From the NCBI GenBank assembly GCA_036852015.1, contig JAANDG010000134.1:124001-188000 (forward strand): DNA of 64,000 nt, given 5' to 3'. The notes below the pieces were generated by a model. That model searched no databases, was not told the origin of the DNA, and worked only from the letters and a program-made list of their open reading frames with translations. Shown piece by piece: positions 19,901 through 28,833 of the stretch; within the stretch, counting starts at the first letter, position 1; each line of letters opens with the position of its first letter. The DNA is from Pelodera strongyloides (taxonomy: Eukaryota > Nematoda > Chromadorea > Rhabditida > Rhabditidae). The position numbers were made by a program, and so were the translations under genes.

Positions 19901-22900
19901 ATTACTATGTCGCTACGGTGAAGTTTGCACGTCGACTTATTTTTGACGTCATATATTCTGAAGCAGAAGACATGTTGCCCGCCTAAGTCAAATGCGCGTC
20001 TGACATCATCATTGAAGTTGATTTGCAGCATTAATATATCACTACGGTGAAATTTGCACGTCGCCTTATTTTTGACGTCATAGATTCTGAAGCAGAAAAG
20101 GTATTGCCCGTCTGAGTCGAATGCGCGTCTGACATCATCACTGAAGTTGATTTGCAGCATTACTATGTCGCTACGGTGAAGTTTGCACGGCGACTTATTT
20201 TTGACGTCATAGATTCTGAAGCAGAAACGGTTTTGCCCGTCTGAGTCGAATGCGCGCCTGACATCATCATTGAAGTTGATTTGCAGCATTACTATATCAA
20301 TACGGTGAAGTTTGCACTTCGACTTATTTTTGACGTCATAGATTCTGAAGCAGAAGACATGTTGCCCGTCTAAGTCAAATGCGCGTCTGACATCATCATT
20401 GAAGTTGATTTGCAGCATTACTATGTCGCTACGGTGAAGTTTGAACGTCGACTTATTTTTGACGTCATAGATTCTGAAGCAGAAGACATGTTGCCCGTCT
20501 AAGTCAAATGCGCGTCTCACATCATCATTGAAGTAGATTTACATCATTAGACTTGATCTACGGTGAATTTTAAATTTCGACTTAATTTTGACGATCATAG
20601 TACCTTCAATGTCAAAGAACGATCACTTTGCGTATCAAATTGATCCGCCGCATCATTTCTATTTATATGGACAATTTCTCCCTGTTCTTTGCCAGCTGCG
20701 GTTTAATTACCCAAGTTTGAGGTTAGGCTGGCCTATTTTTATTGCGCAATAGTGCGATCGATACTGGCCGTCTACTCTGCGTCTTATCAGTCGCAGTGCT
20801 ATTTAGTCGTTCTCTAACACGCGACTTTTGCTTATATCTCGCTTCGGGATCGCCGGGGACACTCGACACGAGGTTCGCGTTTGCTTATCTCATTGAGCTC
20901 TAATTTTTCATAGGATTACTTTTTCGTTTGGCGATGCACTTTTGGAGCGTTACCGTTACGTGACGCGAATGGCAATCTTTTTTTATAGGGGGTGCTTAGA
21001 TATTGAGCTCTAATTTTTCATAGGATTACTTTTTCGTTTGGCGATGCACTTTTGGAGCGTTACCGTTACGTGACGCGAATGGCAATCTTTTTTTATAGGG
21101 GGTGCTTAGAAGAGTTTGTCACGGGTTTGTTTTTAGGTGCTCAACGAAAGCTGTTCAATAATCAATAAAATCTTTGCCCGCGGTGGGATTCGAACCCACC
21201 AATCAACCCCTTTGAATTTGAACTCCTTGAATAAAGCTCTTGAAGCTCTTGAGCACGCTATTGAGCACGCTCTTGAAGCGTAACATATTTATTTATTAAA
21301 ATAGAAAAGAAAAGCATGGGCCCACCTTAAATAGGATTGCGTATATCATCTTGGAGAGTCCACTGGAGCGAGTGTATGTGACTCGACTAAGTTCCTAGAA
21401 AAAGACTACTATGAAACGCAGCATCATCGTCGCACAAGGAACAGAGGCCTTGCCCCCGAGCGGGGCCGCGATCCTCGCCCGGCGCACGTTGGGCACTCTA
21501 GGATAGGCGATTTTTTAATGGCGCACTTATGGCGGTCCAGTGGCGCACTTGTTCGGCACCCTACAAAAAGTGGGGTCCAATGGGAGTTGATCGCCCTTGG
21601 CGAACATGCGCGCTTTCCCAGTAATAGTTTAAAGTTTAAAGTGTGCTTTTTTGCGACGCGTTACGAAATGCACTCTAATTATAGGAGTGACTGTAATTGG
21701 CGTATGATAATGGCAGAGGAAAACGAAAATGCACGGTGTAGCATGTTCTCAGTTTGCCGCATTAGAAATTTATTTATTTATTTATTAAATACACAAAAAG
21801 ATGTGCATCCGAGGAGAATTATTTCACGAGGTCTATCCCCTTCCCTGCGGCTCTCATGTTTCATGATAAAATATAAAATTTTATTTTCTGTTTTCACAGA
21901 ATACTTATTTATCAGTGGCTGTCAGGTGTTAGCTGCTAAGTGGTAGCTAGCTAAGTGCTTAAAGGAGGAGGCTCACGAGATCTAAGTGTACGATTTCTTT
22001 CTTCTTATCGATAGATGACGGTATTTGCTTCCAATAAACATGCCTTATGAAGCAAAAGCTTTTAATTAGAAGGAATAAATCAATATAATGCATAGAATTT
22101 TATCAAAATTCTTGACCGTAGCCTTTGTGTACCGAGGGTATCTGGCTCTTATTGTATGTCTCCCGCCTGTACCTAGCCATAGTTGCACCCTTATTTTCCT
22201 ATTTTGAGACCACCAGACACCCTCGGGACACACACAATTACAAAGGCTATGGTAGGGAATTTTGATAGAATCCTAAGCATTATATTGATTTATTCCTTCC
22301 ATTTAAAAGCTTTTGCTTCATAAGGCATGTTTATTTTATTGGAAGCAAATACCATCATCTATCGATAAGAAGAAAGAAATCGTACACTTAGATCTCGTGA
22401 GCCTCCTCCTTTAAAGCGAATATCTGTCGGAATTTGAAACGCATTGCATGCACCTGCTTTCTTACGCAGCGTATGCAAATGAGCAAAAATTAGAATAAAA
22501 ACTAGACCCCAATTAGACCCCACTTTGCATAGATGCATAGGAATGAAAGTACTTGCTATGCGTTTCAAAAGCCGGCCGGTATTTCGCTTTAAAGTGAAAT
22601 GCTAGCCCCTTTGGAAAATTTGCATATGATAAGCAAATCCTATGTATCCTATGCTAATTTTGTACGATCGTCCACGGCAATCGTACAAAATTAGCATAGG
22701 ATACATAGGATTTGCTTATCATATGCAAATTTTCGAAAGAGGCCAGCATTTCGCTTTAACAGTGACTGTTACAAGTGATACCAGTGAATCGGGCGGCTGT
22801 TAGCACTCGCCTGAAGTCCATTGTACGGATCGTGGATGAAAGCGTCCCCACTCCCGAACAACTCGCCAGCAACCCGTTCTCATATGCAAGTTGAATGATC

Positions 22901-25900
22901 ATTTTATCGTCTCGGTGCCTAGCAATTTCCTGTAAACAATCAGGCCTTAGGCTTAGGCTTAGGCTTAGGCTTAGGGCTACGGGAACCGTCAACTTTTCTA
23001 TTGAGCAAACTGCAACATTTTATGCAACAAAGATGTGAAAAGAGCTGAATCCTTTTCGATAGATACATTTGTCGGAGAAGAGACTGGCGAACGTTTGTAA
23101 TGCCTAGGTGTACGTCGTGAAATTTTCTATAAAACTGTTTGTCATTAAATTAACTGAAAGCGGAGGAAACGTGGACAAAAGCACCAAAAAATATATATAT
23201 ATATAAAATGCAAAGGAACTTATCATAGTTAAAGCGAAATACTAGCCCCTTTGGAAAATTTGCATATGATAAGCAAATCCTATGTATCCTATGCTAATTT
23301 TTTACGATCGTCCACGGCAATCGCGCAAAATTAGCATAGGATACATAGGATTTGCTTATCATATGCAAATTTTCGAAAGGGGCTAGTATTTCGCTTTAAA
23401 TTAACATACTCTTACTGACGAGTTGTCGATATTCCACAGCTTAATACTTTTGTCCCAAGAACCGCTTAGAAATTGATCAGTACCAAGCATTGCGATATCA
23501 GAAACTTCCTTCATATGTCCAATGGCTTCGCCCATAAAGACCTCTTCATCCTGAAAAGGTCGAATAATAAATTGAACGGTTTAAGTAAATGCGATGAGTG
23601 TATATCCTATATTTTGGGCTGGGTGGCCTCCTAGTTGTTAGTGCATACGCTCTCGGTTTGTTCATTTATAGACTCAGGCCCATTTCAGGTAACCCCTATT
23701 TTGATGACTCCATAGGATTCTCCGTTTCAAATATAGTAGGCTCGGGAAAATGTTCCCTGTCCCCAGGGAACAGTTCCCCGAGGGAAAATCGGAATGGTGC
23801 ATATGACCTCTGAAGTGGGGCCTGCTTCTTTAAGTAAATGATACGATAAGAAGGAACTTTGCTCACGCATTGATTATCAAGGCTCCAAATTGAAGGAGTC
23901 TGTCCGAGTAATTGATTTTGGAACGTTTCTTCGTTGCTGATATACAGAAGTGATTGGAAGATTTGTTGAAAAGCCTCACGGCTTCGATGGTTACTCCGCC
24001 GGATGCGAAAACGTGTCTGCAAATTAATTTGTTTTATGCTTATTTTTTGACAATGTCTCGGGGGATTCTGCGCAGAAGGCATTTTCTGACGCAGATTGAG
24101 AAAAATCTCAAAAGGCGCATAAGGAAACCAGAATCGGCAACACGAGCTTGGAACAGGAATACCTACTGATCTCAAACGATGATTCATAATACAGTATACC
24201 CATAAAAATGGCGGGAGAATAAATATTTGAAATTTTGTCAGAACCGTGAACAAAACCCGCCGCAACGCACGCAAACTAATCGGTATCTTTTTTAATCATT
24301 ATCTTCCGTTATAGAAACTCTTACCGCTTCTGGTGCTCCCAATTAGACCACGCCTCCTCCTCTCTCCATATAGCATCCCAGTTCCTAAAGCAATTCACGC
24401 AATTGTGTTATGTCTTTTACCAGACCGCTATCGCCGCCTGGGGCGGCTACTCAATCCTACTACGATGATCATACGGCATACTTATGTGAATCGTCTGAAA
24501 CGTATCTTCCAAGTGTATGTAGTAAAATTCGTTTGCGCTTATTTTGAAGAGTTGCGAAAAGGGACTACTTATACCAAACACCTGAAATGTAGAATTCCGT
24601 TTCTTTCACACAAACAAAAAGTAAACTCTTCTACTTTATACAATAAGATGTTTTAGTCGCCGACTGATAGACATCTGTTATCAGGAGTCAGTCATAACGC
24701 GGAAGTTCGGCTGCCGAGCTGTGGCCAAGCCTAAGCCTAAGCCTGAGCATTTTAAATATTGCCAGCGTACCTCAACGGTGAAGACTCGAACCACTCGAAC
24801 GTCTCAACATCATGTAATTGCTTCAGTAGCGGATGTTTCTGAAAGTTATTATTTGTATACAGTAAGCGTTACATGATTGTAGAGGTGACAGAGGTCTGCT
24901 AAGTAACCGTTCAAGAGTGTATTTTGTCTTCACTGTAGTTGAACATACTGATACCTAAGCCTAACCTAACTAAGCCTAGTAAGGAAGAAGGCAATTGTGC
25001 TTTTTCTTTCATTACCTTCTTTTGAAAACAGATATTATCAGAAAACAGAGGCCGGTTCCAATAAAACTTACCGCTGGGGTAGGTTACAGCCTCATGTTTA
25101 GGGTGCTCTATCGGCTTTCTCTCGAAAAGCAGAAAAACGAGAGAGCACGCTAAAGAGGAGACGCCTGTAGCCTACACCAGCGGTAAATTTTATTGGAACC
25201 GGCCTTTGAACTCATGTGCATGCTAAGTTAAAGGAGGAGGCTCACGAGAATGAAGTGCTCAAATGGTTTCCTTTTATCGAAATATGATGGTATTAAATTC
25301 CGATCCAAAATTTTTATAGACTTCATAGTTTTATATTGATTTTCTACTTCTAATTAAAAGCTTTTGCTTTGTAGAGCATGTCTTTCGGAATTTAATACCA
25401 TCATCTTTCGATAAAAGGAAACTATTTGAGCGCTTCATTCTCGTGAGCCTCCTCCTTTAAGTTATTTCCAAAAAGTACTACCTCGATTCGGAGTTTCCAC
25501 CATCTTTTATTGTTGACGACACTGGAAATAAATTTTATAACTCTGCAAACTTGCGGATACGGTTTTTTTTTTCTTTTTTTAAATTATATATGGAAGTGCA
25601 CAGTGCACTTTCGAGAACGGAAAGCATGTACGTTATCATCGTTCCCAAAGTATACGGTAGCCAAAACAGCACTCGGACTATATAATTTCTGCGGTATGTG
25701 GGGCGGGGGGTGCTCAATTAGTGTATGATTGGTTTTACTTTCTGGCTAAACTACCGTAGGATATTTCCTGATGCTACACTATTCGTAGCAACCTGACTCC
25801 CTGTCGCCCGGGTTCTTATTCCCAAGAAAGCCACCGTGTCATTTTCAGCGGGTGACACTCTGGCAAACAGGAACATAGGGGTAGTTTTCGCTATCACGAA

Positions 25901-26128
25901 AGTGCTCTAGTAGAGGATGAGTGAAACAAATCAAACTTACTAATAGAATTTTCGGCATACGGGAAGCACATTTTCGAATAGATATTTTGGTCGTATATAT
26001 GCGAAAATCTTTTCTAGAATTTCATTTGGCAGGGCGCTAAAATAATCAACTTCATGGCGTTGCTCGTTCTTCTTCTTATGTAGTGATAGTTCCTTGAAAT
26101 TTGAAATGATGCCTCTGACACAGGACAT
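13982..26128 (-). CDS. F-box/WD40 protein B (FBXW9-like), eight exons, one frameshift
   Basis: Exons, 5' to 3': 26128-25941, 25521-25482, 24838-24771, 24016-23867, 23550-23416, 22929-22807, 15039-14869 and 14131-13982 (stop TAG). Exons 1-2 encode an F-box (LPNEILEKIFAYI..VCRKFY, NNKRWWKLRIE); exon 3 reads KHPLLKQLHDVETFEWF. Exons 4-8 encode WD40 repeats. Exon 4 has VRLFNKSSNHFCISATKKR then SIWSLDNQC; exon 5 FLSGSWDKSIKLWNIDN; exon 6 HRDDKMIIQLAYENGLLASC; exon 7 HLAVVDIRKLNRPV; exon 8 VVVGCSRGSLITW. Such proteins are SCF ubiquitin-ligase substrate adaptors. All junctions agree in phase except inside exon 4, where the first half and the IWSLDNQC half are in different frames, so one base is lost or gained there. 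Intron 6 is 7.8 kb and filled by a satellite. The product would be about 341 residues. The FBXW9 likeness is from memory. Either a recent pseudogene or an assembly error at one base. Confidence 0.78.
14132..14868. other. Intron 7 of F-box/WD40 gene B
   Basis: AT-rich sequence between exons 8 and 7 of the minus-strand gene, with GT..AG borders (donor GTGAGA, acceptor TAATTCAG). No repeat or internal gene was recognised. Confidence 0.6.
15075..15113. other. GC-rich palindrome at the satellite edge
   Basis: The sequence CTAGAGC..GGCGCGCGC, TGC, GCGCGCGCC..GCTCTAG forms a long hairpin of alternating GC. It lies about 35 bp from the acceptor of WD40 exon 7. Its right half recurs at 17693, at the junction of the two satellite blocks. 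Confidence 0.8.
15095..20291. repeat. 2.6-kb tandem duplication of the satellite block
   Basis: 15095-17692 and 17693 to about 20291 are nearly identical (offset 2598 bp, shifting by one or two through small indels such as at 16116/18714). Even rare monomer variants are shared in order. The junction at 17692/17693 joins GCAGCATTA directly to CGCGCGCGCCTCGCTC, so the break lay within the GC palindrome. Confidence 0.95.
15182..20549. repeat. 129-bp satellite, about 40 monomers
   Basis: The monomer is 129 bp, i.e. 43 codons. On the minus strand it reads DIVMLQINFNDDVRRAFD..GQHVFCFRIYDVKNK and so on, and stays open for 466 codons (16290-17690) and 543 codons (18889-20520). Nearly every monomer contains TTTTTGACGTCATAG, with the perfect palindrome TGACGTCA. 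Some monomers are truncated (around 15838, 16290, 16590 and their counterparts). The open frames are best explained by the unit length being a multiple of three: a random 43-codon frame has a fair chance of lacking stops. No initiator context, splice sites or codon bias suggest translation. Confidence 0.97.
20700..20756 (+). ncRNA. SL1 spliced-leader RNA gene or close relative
   Basis: Positions 20700-20721 are identical to the 22-nt nematode SL1 leader (GGTTTAATTACCC..GAG) and are followed at once by GT, as in SL RNA donors. Downstream a perfect hairpin TAGG-CTGG-CCTA, a U-rich Sm-like stretch (CTATTTTTATTG) and a second hairpin CGCA-ATAG-TGCG appear in the order known for SL RNAs. The stem between leader (TTACC) and post-donor sequence (GGTTA) has one mismatch where C. 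elegans has GGTAA. The predicted RNA is short. It could be a functional SL RNA gene, a variant, or a retrocopy. It sits on the strand opposite gene B, in its intron 6, right after the satellite. No PSE promoter element could be verified. Confidence 0.55.
20892..21111. repeat. 110-bp tandem duplication
   Basis: Two adjacent, apparently identical copies of a 110-bp unit starting ATTGAGCTCTAATTTTTC and ending GGGGGTGCTTAGAT (20892-21001 and 21002-21111). No known function. Confidence 0.95.
21175..21215 (-). pseudogene. tRNA 3'-half fragment
   Basis: On the minus strand a perfect T arm (GGTGGG, loop TTCGAAT, CCCACC) is followed by an acceptor-like GCGGGCA. The matching 5' half (TGCCCGC plus D arm) is not found within 150 bp, so only the 3' half is present. 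Confidence 0.5.
21959..22414. mobile_element. Palindromic MITE family P3, long copy (TTAA ends)
   Basis: Inverted repeats of well over 100 bp starting TTAAAGGAGGAGGCTCACG, with TCTTATCGATAGATGACGG inside. The two arms meet near 22190. A shorter relative is at 25228-25460. It is in intron 6 of gene B. Confidence 0.85.
22410..22592. mobile_element. MITE family P2, abutting P3 and P1 at shared TTAA
   Basis: Starts TTTAAAGCGAATATCTGTCGG, directly overlapping the end of the P3 copy, and ends CCGGCCGGTATTTCGCTTTAAA, directly overlapping the start of the P1 copy. The internal arms have weak symmetry. Confidence 0.8.
22588..22759. mobile_element. Palindromic MITE family P1, copy 2
   Basis: Same palindrome as 10343-10513, with TACGATCGTCCACGGCAATCG at the turn (two pieces of the centre). 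It ends at TTAA 22756-22759, 47 bp downstream of WD40 exon 6 on the gene's strand. Confidence 0.9.
22945..22976 (-). repeat. Interstitial telomere repeat just upstream of WD40 exon 6
   Basis: Five near-perfect TTAGGC units. On the gene's strand this is CCTAAG repeated about 15 nt before the TTTACAG acceptor at 22930. The same arrangement is conserved at the two stray exon copies (6212-6235 and 26803-26835). Confidence 0.9.
23229..23399. mobile_element. Palindromic MITE family P1, copy 3
   Basis: TTAAAGCGAAATACTAGCC at the left and its complement at the right, ending TTTCGCTTTAAA. It starts 16 bp beyond the donor of WD40 exon 5 on the gene's strand, so it is a very recent-looking intronic insertion. 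Confidence 0.9.
24419..24650 (+). repeat. Dispersed repeat family ACCAGACGGCTA, copy 4
   Basis: Begins ACCAGACCGCTATCGCCGCC and ends CTTTATACAATAAGATG. It is in intron 3 of gene B. Confidence 0.6.
25050..25205. mobile_element. Palindromic element with GAGGCCGGTTCCA ends
   Basis: Left arm GAGGCCGGTTCCAATAAAA..TTACCGCTGG and its complement at the right. The loop is around GAAAAGCAGAAAAACGAG. The outermost GAGGCCGGTTCCA is shared with the 985-bp element at 40192-41178, so the two may belong to one superfamily. Confidence 0.8.
25228..25460. mobile_element. Palindromic MITE family P3, short copy
   Basis: TTAAAGGAGGAGGCTCACGAG at both ends in inverted orientation, with ATTAAAAGCTTTTGCTT in the middle, as in the long copy. 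It ends 22 bp from WD40 gene exon 2. Confidence 0.85.
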
Positions 26129-26130
26129 CA

Positions 26131-26140
26131 CTGAAAGAGT
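26131..26140 (-). promoter_or_regulatory. Candidate trans-splice acceptor of F-box/WD40 gene B
   Basis: On the minus strand CTCTTTCAG ends two bases before the ATG (26128-26126), the same arrangement as in paralogue A. A GTG codon precedes this ATG in frame but lies at the splice site and is unlikely to be coding. Confidence 0.6.
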
Positions 26141-26452
26141 TTTTTTATTAGTATGATATTCACTGAAAGAAACTTTTACATATCCATTTTAGTATATTTG
26201 TATATTTACAAACCGTTATTGTCTAAAAAATATCGGTTTACATCATATCTTTTCGCTGTTGGTCATAAACGTGCAACCAAGGGTGGAGCAAAACTGAACG
26301 CAAAAAGGCCATGTTTTCACACAGCACTAAACAAAAGTGAGCAAATATCAGAAAAAATTCCAAAAGGCAAGGTGTAATGCCTTACAAATAGTCTGGTCAG
26401 TACCAGTACATGTCCAAATCAACTACCAGGTCGACATCACTTGAGTCTAACT

Positions 26453-26640
26453 AGGGAACACTAGGTAACTAGGTACTATTGCCAGGGGCTAAGAATCTGG
26501 TCTACTTGGGCCAAACCTCCGAGTCTGCGAAGCAGCCGGAGGGGTCACCCTTGGGTACAGAGGACCCGTAAAGTGCACCTGATGCAAGGGGAATTAACGT
26601 GGAAGTCACAGTTTTTGGCATAATTGGAGCAAGGAAAAAT
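26453..26640. repeat. Shared 5' flank of the two F-box genes, copy B
   Basis: Reverse-complement counterpart of 6738-6872 (shared stretches such as GTAAAGTGCACCTG and CTATTGCCA..GGCTAAG). It places the duplication boundary at least 0.5 kb upstream of the start codon of gene B. Confidence 0.7.
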
Positions 26641-26802
26641 CATGTAGTACCAGACGGCCAAGATTTGATATGAGCAATGCTTGAAATATGTACAAGTTTA
26701 AAACGAGATCTCCTTGTGTTGTAGTACTACCGAACAACGTAATACTAGAACTATGTGTAAACTGAAAACAAGAATAGTATCCGACCTCGAACTACCCTTG
26801 TA

Positions 26803-26950
26803 GCCCTAAGCCTAAGCCTAAGCCTAGGCCTAAAAATGATTGTTTATAGGAAACTTCTAGCCATCGAACGATAAAAGGATAATTCAACTTGCCTATGAGA
26901 ACGGGTTGCTGGCGAGTTTCCGAATCAGCGGCGAGTTGCCGACGAGTGAA
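26803..26950 (+). pseudogene. Second stray WD40 exon copy with telomere-repeat intron end
   Basis: CCTAAG units (26803-26835) are followed by the acceptor TGTTTATAG and, from 26850, by an exon-6-like sequence (AATTCAACTTGCC..GAGAACGGGTTGCTGGC). The frame is broken: a TAA appears 11 codons in, caused by the loss of three bases and a shift relative to exon 6 of gene B. It lies on the strand opposite gene B, upstream of it, mirroring the stray copy upstream of gene A. Confidence 0.65.
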
Positions 26951-27217
26951 TCATGGGCGATCCATCCTAGCACTATCCCGAAGACGGCGAGTAATTTGCC
27001 ATCTGGAAAGGGACACTGTCACCGTTTTGTCCTTTTTGTATGCTTTGTAGACTTTGTGTTTTTATTATCTGAATAGTATGTAGAACATTTAGTTGGAAAG
27101 CTTAGAAAGTTGGAATCCGTGGCAAAAGCACGGCGCCGTTACCCTTTCACTCGCTGGTTAGTTTTCGTCATTCGTTCTCTCCATTCGTTCCTCTCTACTC
27201 TTCACTCTTTCTCTCTA

Positions 27218-27281
<64 letters not shown>

Positions 27282-28277
27282 CGGCCAGTCCTCGTGTTCT
27301 CCTTAGCTAGCCATACATCAGGCCTTTTGCAGTCCTTTTCTTCCCCTTCACGGTTCCCGAGTGACCTCATCTAGCTCCTCCGCCACGTCAATGTCTCCTC
27401 TTCTCCGTACTATCTCCCCAACTCTCTATCCCTCCTCCCTCTCTACTTCTCTCACCTCTCCACACTAATTCTTCATCTCTCTCTCCATGTCTCCCTATTT
27501 TTCCCGCTCCTCAACTCTGTATTCCCGTCTCCCTCTCTCTCCCTCCATCCGCTCCACACTATTTCTTCACTCTCATTTGCAACTTTTCTCTCTATTTCTC
27601 GCCTCCCTCCACACTATATCCCCATTCCCTCCCTCTCTATTTCTCTCTCCCGTCAACACTATTTCCGCTCCCGCTCCCGCTCCCTCCCTCTCTATTTACC
27701 CTTGTCTCCCCGTGTGTCCGTATCCCGCGGGAATCGACTGACCACTACTCGGTCGTCTTCACCGAATGGTTTTTGGGCTTTTTCGAGAAAACCTACTTTT
27801 ATTTTTTAAAGCGATATAACACCCGGTTTCTGAAAAACGTATTCTGGACAAAATCATTCTGAAATGTTGTATGCTAATTAATAAAGGCAGATAAAACAAG
27901 TATCGATTCTGTAAGTTTTGCAAACATTTATCCATGCGTTGTCCGTGCATACGTTCTTCCGTTTGAACACTAACAATAAGCTCTTTGTCTAAAACTACTT
28001 TTTTTTTCTTTTGATTTGTTATTCATGAGGCATCATTCAATCAAATTAACTACGATAATGCTTTATGCTAATTTTGAATACTGTACGCGTTGCATGGATT
28101 GAATATTTTGATGTACAAGCTAATGACGCATGCTGAATGTAAGGTTAACAATCATAATTTTTTTGGTATTCTTTATTTGTTTTTAGTACAGTAACGAAGT
28201 GAAGAGTTAGGCAGCGAAAAGCTTTCGTACAAGCACAATCAATTCCTTCTTCTTATCATTTGGCACTGTATTTTATA
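26951..28277. other. Pyrimidine-rich intergenic region
   Basis: 27178-27720 is strongly CT-rich on the plus strand, with a (CT)n core at 27222-27274 and diffuse CTCCCTCT repeats afterwards; open frames there are Ser/Leu/Pro artefacts. At 27804 a TTAA-type MITE end (TTTTAAAGCGATATAACACCC) starts, but no matching right end was found. Confidence 0.6.
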
Positions 28278-28281
28278 GTCA

Positions 28282-28833
28282 AAAAATGCCATTTGTTCTT
28301 GTTTCTGGTGATACGTAAGCATATTTTAGCTGTCTTTTATTGCACGTTTGTTTACAGACCATTTCAACTTATCTTTTTAATTCAAAGCGAAATACTGGCC
28401 GGTTTTTGAAACACATCCAGTACAACAGCATCCTTATGCAGCTTATGCAAATGCACATAAATTAGAATAAAAAATCCAGCTAAATTCGAACAAGCATAAA
28501 TACGTACGAATTCAGTTGTCCACGATGCGTTTCAAAAACCGGCCGGTATTTCGCTTTAAGCAGACAAGCAACACTGAAAAATACTGTGCTATTCAGTAAA
28601 AAATATCACTGTTGTTGTAATTATCGTGAAATGTTCTTTAGTACAGGGTTTGGTAGTATTCTATGCTAATTACTACAGTATTTTGTGGCATTTTATGCTC
28701 AATATTTTACTAAATTTATTGTTTCGAATTTATTAAAAATTTCGTTCTTTTCAGTTAGGATCTAGTTATCGAAGAAGCGCAGCTGTAGACTACGCACTAC
28801 GCCTCACTGTTTGCAGCTCGGTTCCAGCACCAG
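28282..28833 (+). other. Two exon-like segments of an unknown gene
   Basis: At 28286-28313, ATG opens MPFVLVSGD followed by a donor (AC/GTAAGC). At 28755-28833 a strong acceptor (CTTTTCAG) precedes an open segment (LGSSYRRSAAVDYALRLTVC) ending at AG/GTTAGT. The phases of the two do not join directly (a TAG would form), so either an exon between them is missing or they are unrelated. A P2 MITE lies between them. Weak evidence. Confidence 0.25.
28383..28559. mobile_element. MITE family P2
   Basis: AAAGCGAAATACTGGCCGG at the left and CCGGCCGGTATTTCGCTTTAA at the right, with GTTTTTGAAAC and CACGATGCG subterminal blocks. It is one of the best-preserved copies. Confidence 0.85.
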
